DNA of 43,159 bases, from contig CAKZVL010000043.1 in the NCBI GenBank assembly GCA_937922155.1, positions 1 to 43,159 of the forward strand. Reading direction: 5' to 3'. The stretch comes from an uncultured Paracoccaceae bacterium (GTDB taxonomy: Bacteria > Pseudomonadota > Alphaproteobacteria > Rhodobacterales > Rhodobacteraceae). The notes under the pieces are model-generated. The model did no database searches. It had not been told where the DNA came from and was given only the letters and a program-made list of their open reading frames with translations. This document shows positions 7,435 to 15,979 of the stretch, piece by piece. Within the stretch, counting starts at the first letter, position 1. Every line of letters begins with the position of its first letter. A program made the position numbers and the translations under genes.

Positions 7435-8724
7435 TCAGGTCAGGGATTCAATGACCGCATCTTCAAACGTGCGAATCCCGGTTTTTGGTGATTGAATCAA
7501 AACGGACATATTGCCGGGCTTATGTTCATTCTTGCGCATTTTCGTATGCGCCGCTGGAATATCTGCCCAAGGGAAAACCTCAGACATGCAAGGGTCAAGA
7601 CGGCGTTCAACCATCAGGTTATTGGCCGCTGAGGCCTGTTTCAGATGGGCAAAGTGGCTCCCCTGAAGACGCTTTTGGTGCATCCACATATAGCGCACAT
7701 CAAAGGTACAATTGTACCCGCTTGTTCCGGCGCAGATGACAACCATCCCGCCCTTTTTGCAGACCAATGACGACACCGGAAAGGTCGATTCACCGGGGTG
7801 TTCAAACACCATGTCGACGTTGTTGCCTTTACCGGTGATGTCCCAAATGGCTTTGCCGAATTTACGCGCCTCTTTCAGCCAGGTGTTGTATTCAGGGGTG
7901 TTGACCGTGGGCAGTTGCCCCCAGCAGTCAAAATCTTTGCGGTTGATCACGCCTTTGGCGCCCAGCCCCATGACAAAGTCGCGCTTGTCTTCATCACTGA
8001 TGACCCCAATCGCATTGGCCCCAGCCGTATTGATCAACTGGATCGCATAGGAGCCAAGACCACCAGACGCGCCCCAGACAAGCACATTTTGCCCCGGCTT
8101 CAAATCATGCGGCTCATGCCCGAACAACATCCGATAGGCAGTGGCGAGGGTCAGTGTGTAGCACGCTGCCTCTTCCCACGTCAGGTGCTGCGGACGCGGC
8201 ATCAGCTGCTGTGACTGCACACAGGTGAACTGTGCAAAAGACCCGTCGGGTGTTTCATAGCCCCAAATCCGCTGGCTTTCGGAAAACATCGGATCGCCAC
8301 CGTTGCAGTGTTCATCATCGCCATCGTCTTGGTTGCAGTGGATCACCACCTCATCCCCGACTTTCCAGCGTTTTACCTTGTCGCCCACGGCCCAAACGAT
8401 GCCAGAGGCGTCAGAACCTGCGATATGGAAATCAGCCTTGTGAACGTCAAACGGGCTCAGCGGGATACCAAGTCCGGCCCAAACGCCGTTATAGTTTACG
8501 CCAGCGGCCATCACCATAACCAGCACTTCGTTGCTGTCAGGCTTGGGGCAATCGACCACTTCGATTTCAAACGCTTTGTCAGGTTCGCCATGGCGTTCAC
8601 GGCGGATTGTCCATGCGTACATCTTTTCTGGAACATGCCCGAGGGGCGGCATCTCAGCGACCTCATAAAGATCCTTCTTGGGCGCTGTATAGACATAAGT
8701 CTCAAGTTTTTGATCGAGGGGCAT
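7435..8724 (-). CDS. ccr: Crotonyl-CoA carboxylase/reductase
   Basis: This is the key EMC-pathway enzyme: it converts crotonyl-CoA, CO2 and NADPH to (2S)-ethylmalonyl-CoA in the cytoplasm. It is a medium-chain reductase with the zinc-family fold, the nucleotide-binding stretch 'LVWGASGGLGSYAIQLINTAGA', and the highly conserved Ccr segments 'ERHGEP', 'MAAGVNYNGVWAGLG', 'IAGSDASGIVWAVGDKVKRW' and 'RYMWMHQKRLQGSHFA'. I start at ATG 8724 (MPLDQKLETYVYTAPKKDL), 429 residues, because GGAG sits 6 nt upstream and the length fits the roughly 430-residue family. The track's GTG at 8787 has no ribosome site. Its neighbours plsB-like and ecm support acetyl-CoA assimilation. Confidence 0.95.
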   Translation of the reverse strand: MPLDQKLETYVYTAPKKDLYEVAEMPPLGHVPEKMYAWTIRRERHGEPDKAFEIEVVDCPKPDSNEVLVMVMAAGVNYNGVWAGLGIPLSPFDVHKADFHIAGSDASGIVWAVGDKVKRWKVGDEVVIHCNQDDGDDEHCNGGDPMFSESQRIWGYETPDGSFAQFTCVQSQQLMPRPQHLTWEEAACYTLTLATAYRMLFGHEPHDLKPGQNVLVWGASGGLGSYAIQLINTAGANAIGVISDEDKRDFVMGLGAKGVINRKDFDCWGQLPTVNTPEYNTWLKEARKFGKAIWDITGKGNNVDMVFEHPGESTFPVSSLVCKKGGMVVICAGTSGYNCTFDVRYMWMHQKRLQGSHFAHLKQASAANNLMVERRLDPCMSEVFPWADIPAAHTKMRKNEHKPGNMSVLIQSPKTGIRTFEDAVIESLT

Positions 8725-8785
8725 CGCATTCTCCATCTGCATATCCATGGTGCTGCGGCGCAGAATCGGCACCGCTTCAATGAAC

Positions 8786-8813
8786 ACTATGCAATTGCAG
8801 CGTAACTATGCAA
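8786..8813 (-). promoter_or_regulatory. Repeated TTGCATAGT sites upstream of ccr
   Basis: On the minus strand TTGCATAGT occurs twice, at 8805-8813 and 8786-8794, with a 19-bp period. The perfect palindrome TGCAATTGCA overlaps the proximal copy. The array lies about 60-90 bp upstream of the chosen ccr start, between ccr and the plsB-like stop. A repeated TGCAA half-site is reminiscent of short-chain acyl-CoA regulators of the RamB/PccR type, whose site is TTTGCAAA-like, but it is not identical. Operator status is inference. Confidence 0.4.
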
Positions 8814-8841
8814 CTATTTTTGACACAATTTTGTAATTTAA

Positions 8842-10200
8842 TTACTCAGTCGATTTTGTGATCGCCCCCAACTGATGCGCAACGCTTTGCGCGTAGTAGG
8901 TCAAAATGTCCTGACCTTCTGCGGTCAAAACCAAACGATCATCGCTCTTCTTGAGGAACCCGCGGCGTTCGAACTTGGCTATGGCGCTTTTAGCAACACT
9001 GTGTGGATCCCGCCGAGGTATCGGCAAATCAAGGTCGTCCAAGGTTTTCATATGTGCCGCCACCCGCCGTTCAACTGCGGCGGCTGATGTCACCCCCGAA
9101 CACAAAACATGCGCAACCATCGGCTGGGCCAGCACCGGGATGACCGTCTGAATGCGCGACATGAGTTCGTTGGCGAGGCTGTTCACCTCCCCGTCAAACT
9201 CAGAAAGCCGCAATGGCGTGCCGAACCCTACCGACGCTGTGCCAAGAACGCCGGTTTGACGCGTGATGCGTTGCCACAGGTATTTCCCGCCGCCCCGTAA
9301 AATCGTCATCAGCGGCGGGCGAAACTTACGCTCGCCCTTCTTATGCGCAGACACGAGGAACCGATCTTCAACAACCTGATCGTAATTCACACCAACAGGA
9401 ACAAAGATGACATCGCGCTGTTCGGGATCAAAATCTTCTGCGATGTAACTGATCAACCCATGCTTTGGTGGAAATATGGCCCCCGTCAGGCTAAGCCCCC
9501 CTTCCGGGAATAGAGCCTGCGTGACGCCGCCCTTGGTGGCCATTTGAACGTAGCGGGCAAGAACTTTTCGATAAAGCGCACCGCGCGACTTGCGCCGAAT
9601 AAAGTAGGCTCCAAGCATTTTGATGATCGACGAAAGCGGCCAAACCCGCGCCCATTCTCCCACCGCATAAGACATCGCACCCGCTTGGCTGACCAAATAC
9701 GTCACCAGCACATAATCCATGTTGCTGCGGTGATTGATCACAAAAATCACCGTCGCGTCATCGTCAATTGTCGACAGCGTATCCCGGTCAAAATTCCCGA
9801 CCCGCATTTGATACAACGACTGACCCAACCATTTCGCCAGACGCATCCCGACGGAAAAATAGGCGGTCGCCGAAAACCCTGGAACGATCTCACGCGCGTA
9901 TCGCTGCGCTTTTTCAAAGGCGACGTTTTCGGGGACCTTTTCTTTGCGGGCATATTCAACGATCGCCTTGGTGACCTCGGGGTCATAGCTTAACCGCTGG
10001 ATCATGTCGTATCGGCGCGCCAGCTTGAATGGTTCAATCGGGCGGGCAAGTCGTGTGTTCAATTGCGCGATGACCCGTTCCGCCCGCCTGCGGAAAAACC
10101 AACGCACTGATGGAAACAGGAAATGCGACGCGAACGTCACCGCCGCAAAGAGCAAGATCAAGACAAAAGCCCAAAGCGGCAGAGAGACTGGTTGCAGCAT
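8842..10200 (-). CDS. PlsB-like glycerol-3-phosphate/lysophospholipid acyltransferase
   Basis: This is a 452-residue protein with an N-terminal membrane segment (about residues 8-28). It carries the four glycerolipid acyltransferase motifs in order: 'NHRSNMD' (catalytic His and Asp), 'GAYFIRRKSRG', 'FPEGGLS' and 'IFVPVGVNYD'. Such enzymes transfer an acyl group from ACP or CoA to glycerol-3-phosphate or lysophosphatidate at the membrane. It is shorter than E. coli PlsB (about 800 residues) but has the same block order. It lies on the same strand as ccr, 117 bp upstream of it, and is divergent from ecm. Whether its role is tied to the EMC pathway or is just local synteny is unclear. Confidence 0.82.
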   Translation of the reverse strand: MLQPVSLPLWAFVLILLFAAVTFASHFLFPSVRWFFRRRAERVIAQLNTRLARPIEPFKLARRYDMIQRLSYDPEVTKAIVEYARKEKVPENVAFEKAQRYAREIVPGFSATAYFSVGMRLAKWLGQSLYQMRVGNFDRDTLSTIDDDATVIFVINHRSNMDYVLVTYLVSQAGAMSYAVGEWARVWPLSSIIKMLGAYFIRRKSRGALYRKVLARYVQMATKGGVTQALFPEGGLSLTGAIFPPKHGLISYIAEDFDPEQRDVIFVPVGVNYDQVVEDRFLVSAHKKGERKFRPPLMTILRGGGKYLWQRITRQTGVLGTASVGFGTPLRLSEFDGEVNSLANELMSRIQTVIPVLAQPMVAHVLCSGVTSAAAVERRVAAHMKTLDDLDLPIPRRDPHSVAKSAIAKFERRGFLKKSDDRLVLTAEGQDILTYYAQSVAHQLGAITKSTE

Positions 10201-10260
10201 AACGGGACACTGACAGGATTAGACCGTGGCGTAAATCCTGCCATGCCGCGACGCAGCGAA

Positions 10261-10290
10261 TTGACAGGGTGCATTTATTTCGCGTAAATA
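10261..10290 (+). promoter_or_regulatory. Candidate ecm promoter
   Basis: TTGACA at 10261-10266 is followed after 18 bp by TAAATA at 10285-10290, about 45 bp upstream of the ecm ATG. The -10 element lies inside the dyad at 10278-10303, as expected for a repressible promoter. The assignment is from consensus only. Confidence 0.45.
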
Positions 10291-10303
10291 CCCTTACACG
10301 AAA
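10278..10303. promoter_or_regulatory. Dyad operator candidate in the ecm promoter
   Basis: TTTCGCGTAA (10278-10287) and TTACACGAAA (10294-10303) form an inverted repeat matching at 9 of 10 positions, separated by 6 bp. It overlaps the candidate -10 of ecm and lies 75 bp from the divergent plsB-like start, so one regulator could act on both. I do not recognise the motif as a site of a known family. Confidence 0.5.
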
Positions 10304-10336
10304 TATAATTACTCCACCAAGATTCGGAGCGCCGAG

Positions 10337-12304
10337 ATGTCGCAATCCACCAAAGACCGCCCATGGTTGTTTCGCACCTATGCCGGACATTCCACCGCCG
10401 CCGCGTCGAACGCGCTTTACCGTGGCAATCTGGCCAAAGGGCAAACCGGGCTTTCGGTGGCTTTCGATCTGCCGACCCAAACCGGATATGATAGCGACCA
10501 TCAGCTGGCCAAGGGTGAGGTCGGCAAAGTTGGCGTGCCCGTGTCCCATCTGGGCGATATGCGGGCGCTGTTTAATGACATCCCACTGGATCAAATGAAC
10601 ACATCAATGACGATCAACGCGACGGCGCCTTGGCTGCTGTCGCTTTATATCGCCGCGGCAGAGGAACAGGGCGCCGACATATCCGCCCTGCAAGGCACCG
10701 TGCAGAACGACATCATCAAAGAATACCTGTCCCGCGGCACCTACATCTGCCCGCCTGAACCCTCCCTGCGGATGATCACCGATGTTGCGGCCTATACCCG
10801 CGAACATCTGCCCAAATGGAACCCGATGAACGTCTGCTCCTATCACCTGCAAGAGGCAGGCGCGACACCAGAGGAAGAATTGGCCTTTGCGCTCGCTACC
10901 GCCACCGCTGTGCTTGATGATCTCAAAACCAAAGTCCCGTCAGAGCATTTCCCAGCGATGGTCGGGCGCATTTCGTTTTTCGTGAATGCCGGGATCCGCT
11001 TTGTAACCGAACTCTGTAAAATGCGCGCCTTTGTCGAACTCTGGGATGAGATTTGCCAAGACCGCTACGGCGTGACCGATCCCAAATTTCGCAGGTTCCG
11101 CTATGGGGTTCAGGTCAACTCCCTTGGTCTGACCGAACAGCAGCCCGAAAATAACGTCTACCGCATCTTGATTGAAATGCTGGCTGTGACGCTTTCTAAA
11201 AATGCGCGCGCTCGCGCTGTGCAATTGCCTGCTTGGAACGAGGCACTTGGCCTGCCGCGCCCCTGGGACCAGCAATGGTCGCTTCGTATGCAGCAAATTC
11301 TGGCCTATGAAACCGATCTGTTGGAATACGAAGACCTTTTTGACGGAAACCCCGCGATTGAACGAAAAGTCGATGAATTAAAAACCAACGCCCGCGCCGA
11401 ATTGGCACAGATTGATAAAATGGGCGGCGCGGTGAATGCGATTGCCTATATGAAATCGCGCTTGGTGGACTCCAATTCAACCCGCATTGGCGGAATTGAA
11501 ACCGGAAATACAACGGTTGTCGGTGTCAACAAATGGCAAGGCGGCGAAGCATCCCCACTAACCGCTGGCGATGACGCGATCATGGTGTCGGATGAAAAGG
11601 CGGAAACGGACCAGCTGCACCGCTTGGGCAAATGGAAATCTGACCGCGATAATGATGCTGTTGCTGACGCCTTGAACATGCTGCGCACCGCAGCCAAAGA
11701 CGGCAGCAACATCATGCCCCCATCCATCGCCTGTGCCAAAGCAGGTGTGACAACGGGTGAATGGGGCGACGTCATTCGCGCCGTATTCGGCCAATACCGC
11801 GCCCCAACCGGGGTCAGCGCCAATCCGTCAAACCGGACCGAAGGGCTGGATGACTTGCGCGATCAGGTTGCGACGGTCAGTCAAAAGCTGGGGCGGCGAC
11901 TGAAATTCCTCGTCGGAAAACCGGGGCTTGATGGACATTCCAATGGCGCGGAACAAATCGCGGCGCGGGCCCGTGATTGCGGGATGGATATTTCATATGC
12001 CGGTATTCGACTGACGCCCGAAGAATTAATTTCCGCCGCAAAGGAAGACAAAGCCCACGTAATCGGCCTTTCCATTCTGTCAGGGTCTCACATTCCATTA
12101 ATCAAGACCTTTATGGAACAATTGCGCGAAAATGGTTTGGGCCATATTCCAGTGATCGCAGGCGGGATTATTCCGGACGATGACGCGATCACATTGAAAC
12201 GTATTGGCGTGGCCAAAATCTATACGCCTAAAGACTTTGAATTAAACAAAATTATGGAAGATATCGTGACATTAGTTGACCCAAGTTCTGTCGCAGCGGA
12301 ATAA
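10337..12304 (+). CDS. ecm: Ethylmalonyl-CoA mutase (adenosylcobalamin-dependent)
   Basis: This enzyme rearranges (2R)-ethylmalonyl-CoA to (2S)-methylsuccinyl-CoA in the EMC pathway. The 655-residue protein has the mutase TIM-barrel ('KGQTGLSVAFDLPTQTGYDSD', the acyl-CoA pocket) followed by the B12-binding domain with 'GKPGLDGHSNGAEQI' near 528, in which DxHxxG supplies the cobalt-ligating His. The closest alternative is methylmalonyl-CoA mutase large subunit. I favour Ecm because the pocket and B12 segments read like Ecm and the gene is divergent from the ccr side of the locus. The start ATG 10337 has GGAG 8 nt upstream. No methylmalonyl-CoA mutase small-subunit or MeaB gene is adjacent. Confidence 0.92.
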   Translation: MSQSTKDRPWLFRTYAGHSTAAASNALYRGNLAKGQTGLSVAFDLPTQTGYDSDHQLAKGEVGKVGVPVSHLGDMRALFNDIPLDQMNTSMTINATAPWLLSLYIAAAEEQGADISALQGTVQNDIIKEYLSRGTYICPPEPSLRMITDVAAYTREHLPKWNPMNVCSYHLQEAGATPEEELAFALATATAVLDDLKTKVPSEHFPAMVGRISFFVNAGIRFVTELCKMRAFVELWDEICQDRYGVTDPKFRRFRYGVQVNSLGLTEQQPENNVYRILIEMLAVTLSKNARARAVQLPAWNEALGLPRPWDQQWSLRMQQILAYETDLLEYEDLFDGNPAIERKVDELKTNARAELAQIDKMGGAVNAIAYMKSRLVDSNSTRIGGIETGNTTVVGVNKWQGGEASPLTAGDDAIMVSDEKAETDQLHRLGKWKSDRDNDAVADALNMLRTAAKDGSNIMPPSIACAKAGVTTGEWGDVIRAVFGQYRAPTGVSANPSNRTEGLDDLRDQVATVSQKLGRRLKFLVGKPGLDGHSNGAEQIAARARDCGMDISYAGIRLTPEELISAAKEDKAHVIGLSILSGSHIPLIKTFMEQLRENGLGHIPVIAGGIIPDDDAITLKRIGVAKIYTPKDFELNKIMEDIVTLVDPSSVAAE

Positions 12305-12380
12305 TTGCAAACTTAATTTATTGGGTTTAAAGGCCATATCTTATCGCGACCACTCACAGCGCGACTAGATGGAGATTGAG

Positions 12381-12722
12381 ATGAAAATCAAACTAAAAGG
12401 GATGTCCCGAAAAGAACTTGAAAAGCTGCAAAAGGACATTGTTGTTGCATTGAAGCGTTTGAAAAAAGACGATCTAAAGGCCGCACGTCAAGCAGCTGAA
12501 AAAGCCGCCGCCGCGCATGGTTTTTCGCTATCAGAAATTGCTGGCACAATACCAGCAAAGCGCGGACCAAAGCCGGGTGCGAAAAAAGCAAAAGTCGCTG
12601 GAAAGCCAAAGTATCGAAATCCAGACGATGCGTCCCAAACCTGGACAGGCAAGGGTCGCCAACCAACGTGGTTCAAGGCCGCAACAGAAGCGGGGATGAA
12701 CCCAGAATCGCTGGCCATTTAA
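12381..12722 (+). CDS. H-NS family nucleoid-associated protein (HvrA-like)
   Basis: This is a 113-residue basic protein with an N-terminal helical oligomerisation region ('SRKELEKLQKDIVVALKRLKKDDLKAARQAAEK'), a Lys/Pro/Gly linker, and the H-NS C-terminal DNA-binding core 'KYRNPDDASQTWTGKGRQPTWF'. It should bind curved AT-rich DNA and silence or modulate transcription. The track starts at ATG 12369, but ATG 12381 has GGAG 6 nt upstream and gives the usual N-terminus, so I use it. It follows ecm by 76 bp on the same strand. Its stop overlaps the convergent DUF4329 stop by 4 bp. HvrA in photosynthetic relatives regulates photosynthesis genes; that role is not implied here. Confidence 0.85.
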   Translation: MKIKLKGMSRKELEKLQKDIVVALKRLKKDDLKAARQAAEKAAAAHGFSLSEIAGTIPAKRGPKPGAKKAKVAGKPKYRNPDDASQTWTGKGRQPTWFKAATEAGMNPESLAI

Positions 12723-13249
12723 TCTCCCAGCTTTTGGATCAATTCCGAATAAGAATAGCTTTCGAAAATTGCCCCGTCTGACCCACGAACGAAAAGTGGA
12801 TCAGACGGCAGGCACCCCAACCCACAAAGCTGAACAATCACTTCTGCCGCGCTGTCGTGGTACCAAAACCGACCGCCGGGCGTCGCAATATAGCCATCAA
12901 TCCCATCCGCTTGATCCCCCTCGATATCATCGACGCTTGGCACTTCGTTCACATAGTCGGGCGAATACCCACCGTGCGTGTGATACGATGCAGTTTCCAC
13001 CGCGATATTGCTGGGCGTATAGCTTTCGCAATATCCTTCCTCGCCGCGCGTGGGGCGGGATGCAACCAAAACACCCGCATGGTTCAATCCAATCACACCG
13101 CAGTATTCGACGTTTTCCGCAATCGACTTGGGCTGGATAGCCGCCAGAACAGTCCGGGCCAACGCCGCTTCTTCTTCCGTCGAAACCGCTTGGGCCTGCG
13201 CGCCGCCTGCTGCGATGCAAACCAATATCACCGTTCTCCAAAATCGCAT
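12719..13249 (-). CDS. DUF4329 domain exported protein with a JAMM-like motif
   Basis: This 176-residue protein has a signal peptide ending near 'AAGGAQAQA', so it is probably periplasmic. The body contains 'GVIGLNHAGVLVASRP' and then 'YHTHGGYSPDYVNEVPSVDD', which has the H-x-H...P-S-x-x-D spacing seen in JAB/JAMM metal-binding folds. It matches my recollection of DUF4329. Hydrolase activity is not established. Four Cys in the mature part (C50, C73, C142, C146 approximately) may form disulfides. The ATG follows GGGGCGA. It is divergent from deoD and convergent with the H-NS gene. Confidence 0.72.
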   Translation of the reverse strand: MRFWRTVILVCIAAGGAQAQAVSTEEEAALARTVLAAIQPKSIAENVEYCGVIGLNHAGVLVASRPTRGEEGYCESYTPSNIAVETASYHTHGGYSPDYVNEVPSVDDIEGDQADGIDGYIATPGGRFWYHDSAAEVIVQLCGLGCLPSDPLFVRGSDGAIFESYSYSELIQKLGD

Positions 13250-13319
13250 ATCGTCGCCCCTGCCATTGTCATAATCCCCGTGCTACAATTTCATTGAAAC
13301 CTATCGGGGGAGCATTCAC

Positions 13320-14024
13320 ATGACCATCCATATTGGGGCAAAGCCGGGCGAAATTGCCGAAACGGTCTTGATGCCCGGCGATCCGTATCGCGCAAAATGG
13401 GCCGCTGAAACGTTTTTGGAAAATCCGGTTCTGGTAAACGAAGTGCGCGGAATGCTGGGTTTCACAGGCACGTGGAAAGGCCACAAGGTCACGATCCAAG
13501 GGTCCGGCATGGGCATGCCCTCCCTTTCAATTTACGCCAATGAATTGATCAAGGATTACGACGTCAAAACGCTCATCCGCATCGGGTCCTGCGGCGGCAT
13601 GCAGGAAAGCGTCGGCATACGCGATGTGATCTTGGCGATGACGGCATCCACCGTCAGCACGCCGTCGCTGGGGATTTTCAAAGAATTGAACTTTGCACCC
13701 TGCGCTGATTACGGGTTATTGGCGGCGGCCCATTCGGCGGCCATGGCCAAAGGCACCAAAACCCATGTTGGCGGGATCTATTCATCAGATGTGTTCTACG
13801 ACGAACGTCCCGACCTTAACGAACAAATGGTCCGCCACGGCATTCTTGGCGTCGAAATGGAAGCGGCAGAGCTTTACACCCTCGCCGCCCGCTATGGCCG
13901 CCGCGCCCTCGCCGTGCTGACCGTCAGCGATCACCTGATCACGCATGAGGCCCTCCCGTCCGAGGATCGCGAACGTAGCTTTGGCGACATGGTCGAAATC
14001 GCGCTAGAGGCGGCATTCGCATGA
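13320..14024 (+). CDS. deoD: Purine-nucleoside phosphorylase, DeoD type
   Basis: The enzyme cleaves purine (deoxy)nucleosides with phosphate to the base and (deoxy)ribose-1-phosphate. The 234-residue length is typical of the hexameric DeoD family. Motifs seen are '[10 protein letters not shown]' (phosphate site), 'RIGSCGGMQ', '[10 protein letters not shown]' (ribose/base site) and 'VSDHLITHE' with the catalytic Asp. A strong ribosome site (GGGGGAG) lies 8 nt before the ATG. The stop overlaps the start of the aldo/keto reductase as ATGA, so the two are co-translated. Together with the nucleoside-type ABC importer at the window start it suggests nucleoside salvage. Confidence 0.95.
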   Translation: MTIHIGAKPGEIAETVLMPGDPYRAKWAAETFLENPVLVNEVRGMLGFTGTWKGHKVTIQGSGMGMPSLSIYANELIKDYDVKTLIRIGSCGGMQESVGIRDVILAMTASTVSTPSLGIFKELNFAPCADYGLLAAAHSAAMAKGTKTHVGGIYSSDVFYDERPDLNEQMVRHGILGVEMEAAELYTLAARYGRRALAVLTVSDHLITHEALPSEDRERSFGDMVEIALEAAFA

Positions 14025-15004
14025 TAATGCGAGAGCTCGGCCAAGACGGCCCACAAACATCGACCCTTGGATACGGTTGCATGTCGCTTGGCGGTGGCAC
14101 GGGGGCCACGGATGAGGGCACAGGTCACGCAGCATTGGATGCGGCGTGGGATATTGGCATCAATTTTCTGGACACCGCCAACGTCTATGGCCCGCATATT
14201 TCCGAACAGGTTATCGGCACATGGCTCAAATCACGCGGCCACAAACCAGTGATCGCGACCAAAGCAGGCATCCTGCGCGACCCTGAAAATCCAACGACCA
14301 ATGACCCCGCCTATCTGGAGGCAGAACTTGAAGGATCGCTCAACCGGATGGGGGTGGATCACGTCGATCTGTTCTACATCCACCGCCGCAACCCCGCGAC
14401 CCCGATTGCGGATGTGGCAGGTTTCATGCAGCGTATGATCGACAAAGGCAAAATCGGCGGCTGGGGCCTGTCAGAGGTGTCACCAACAACACTACGCGCC
14501 GCCCACGCGGAAACCCCTGTTACCGCAGTTCAAAACGAATACTCGCTTTGGACCCGCCAGCCAGAGCTGGGCTTGATCCAAGACTGCGCAAAGCTTGGCG
14601 TCGCCTTCGTCCCCTTTTCACCCATTGCACGCGGCGTATTGGGTAGCACACCCTTTGATGTCACCAGCCCCGACCTTGGCCCGTTTCGCGAACAAATGCC
14701 TCGCTTCCAAGAGCCGCATTGGTCGGCCAATCAGGCAAAGGCAAACGCGTTTCGCACGCTCGCCGCAGACAACAGCGTGACCGCCCCAGCCTTAGCGCTG
14801 GCGTGGATCTTGGCAAAAGGCGATCACATGTTCCCGATCCCCGGTGCGCGCACAACGAGCCACGTGCGCGAATGGACGGGTGCGCATGAACTGGCGACAC
14901 GGGCCGACTTATTGGCACAAGTGGATAATCTGCTGCCCGTCGGCTGGGCCTTTGGCGATCGCTATTCTGTCAAACAATCCAGCACCGCTGAACGCTACTG
15001 CTAA
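14021..15004 (+). CDS. Aldo/keto reductase
   Basis: This is a 327-residue (alpha/beta)8 NADPH-dependent oxidoreductase. The catalytic tetrad is visible as Asp in '[10 protein letters not shown]', Tyr in the same stretch, Lys in 'VIATKAGI' and His in 'LFYIHRRN'. '[10 protein letters not shown]' at the N-terminus is typical of the AKR11/AKR13-type reductases. The natural substrate cannot be told. It is translationally coupled to deoD (ATGA), so it might handle a sugar aldehyde from nucleoside breakdown, which is inference. Its stop overlaps the stop of the convergent DUF1989 gene. Confidence 0.9.
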   Translation: MIMRELGQDGPQTSTLGYGCMSLGGGTGATDEGTGHAALDAAWDIGINFLDTANVYGPHISEQVIGTWLKSRGHKPVIATKAGILRDPENPTTNDPAYLEAELEGSLNRMGVDHVDLFYIHRRNPATPIADVAGFMQRMIDKGKIGGWGLSEVSPTTLRAAHAETPVTAVQNEYSLWTRQPELGLIQDCAKLGVAFVPFSPIARGVLGSTPFDVTSPDLGPFREQMPRFQEPHWSANQAKANAFRTLAADNSVTAPALALAWILAKGDHMFPIPGARTTSHVREWTGAHELATRADLLAQVDNLLPVGWAFGDRYSVKQSSTAERYC

Positions 15005-15840
15005 ACACCATGGCTGCGGTCATAGCCGTTCACCGGCGGCTGTGACCACTCGGGCATCGGACCGGGATCAAGAACCTCCATCCGCAAGGGATAACAGGCG
15101 GCAACGTCGCTGGAATGCTCTGCGCTGCAATCCCCACCGGGACAGGCGGACAGAACAGCCAAAAGGTCAATTTCTGCGAACAATTCCAAATAATCACCGG
15201 GGCGCACGGGGCTTGCCTTCATAAAATACTGCCCCGTGTCGCGGGTAAACCCCGTGCACATGAACACGTTCAACACGTCATGCACATGAGCCTCAGCCTC
15301 ACACATCGTGAGCCCTGATTCCCGTGACAACGCACGGGTCAGGTTGGAATGACAGCAATGATGATACTGCGACCCCTGCAACAGGTTTCCGGTGTACGGA
15401 TCGCACCGCGTACCAATCACATCATGGACAGAACCGCCAAATGCATCCATCCCATACCAGCCTAGCGTGTCATGGGTCAGCGTCGCCATCGGACGCAGAT
15501 TGGGGAACGACGACCACATTTGATCCCCCGTCGTGATATGCGTGCCATGCAGCGCTCGCGTCTTGCCCGAATAGAACCGTTCAGACAGATCATCGGCATT
15601 GAACAGGTTCAAATCCCCAACCTGCGGCCCCTCCACCGAATGAATGCGCAGAAATTGCCCTGCAGGTACGCGAATTGATGCCGCATCACGCGGGGCGACT
15701 GTTATCTCTGCGACAGGTGTCGCCCGGCCCCGCGCCGTTTCATACATCGCCATATCCGGCTGCGGTAAAGTATCGGTTGGATAACAAATAACGGGCGCAA
15801 TTGCGCGACGTGCTGCGGCATCTTTGGGTTCATGGGTCAT
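15001..15840 (-). CDS. DUF1989 / urea carboxylase-associated family protein
   Basis: This 279-residue soluble protein matches the DUF1989 family, often called urea-amidolyase-associated or aminomethyltransferase-like. Seen features are 'VPAGQFLRIHSVEGPQVGDLNLFNADDLSERFY', 'GSQYHHCCHSNLTRAL' and 'HDVLNVFMCTGF', with many conserved His and Cys that suggest metal binding. Related proteins accompany urea carboxylase and guanidine-degradation genes, but none of those is present here. I start at ATG 15840 (MTHEPKDAAARR); the track's 15861 start adds seven residues. It is divergent from the lipoprotein pair. Confidence 0.75.
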   Translation of the reverse strand: MTHEPKDAAARRAIAPVICYPTDTLPQPDMAMYETARGRATPVAEITVAPRDAASIRVPAGQFLRIHSVEGPQVGDLNLFNADDLSERFYSGKTRALHGTHITTGDQMWSSFPNLRPMATLTHDTLGWYGMDAFGGSVHDVIGTRCDPYTGNLLQGSQYHHCCHSNLTRALSRESGLTMCEAEAHVHDVLNVFMCTGFTRDTGQYFMKASPVRPGDYLELFAEIDLLAVLSACPGGDCSAEHSSDVAACYPLRMEVLDPGPMPEWSQPPVNGYDRSHGV

Positions 15841-15870
15841 CCGCAAAGTTAACCAAACCAAAGCCCGCAG

Positions 15871-15929
15871 CGAAAGGGGGCGTGATCAAATTGCCCCGAC
15901 CCATCGCCGAATTTCGCACGCCCCTTTCG
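15871..15929. other. Long-looped inverted repeat between divergent genes
   Basis: CGAAAGGGGGCGTG (15871-15884) is complementary to CACGCCCCTTTCG (15917-15929), leaving one unpaired G in the first arm and a 32-nt loop. It lies in the gap between the DUF1989 gene and the lipoprotein pair. It could be a hairpin in either 5' leader or a paired operator. No known riboswitch is recognised. Confidence 0.45.
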
Positions 15930-15979
15930 GGAATCGCCGAAAATTGGCAGATTACTGAAAAAGAAATGAGAGCAGGCAG

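Noticed and set aside
8511-8780. 89-codon ORF within ccr on the same strand
   Set aside because: It is an out-of-frame reading of the ccr 5' end with no independent support.
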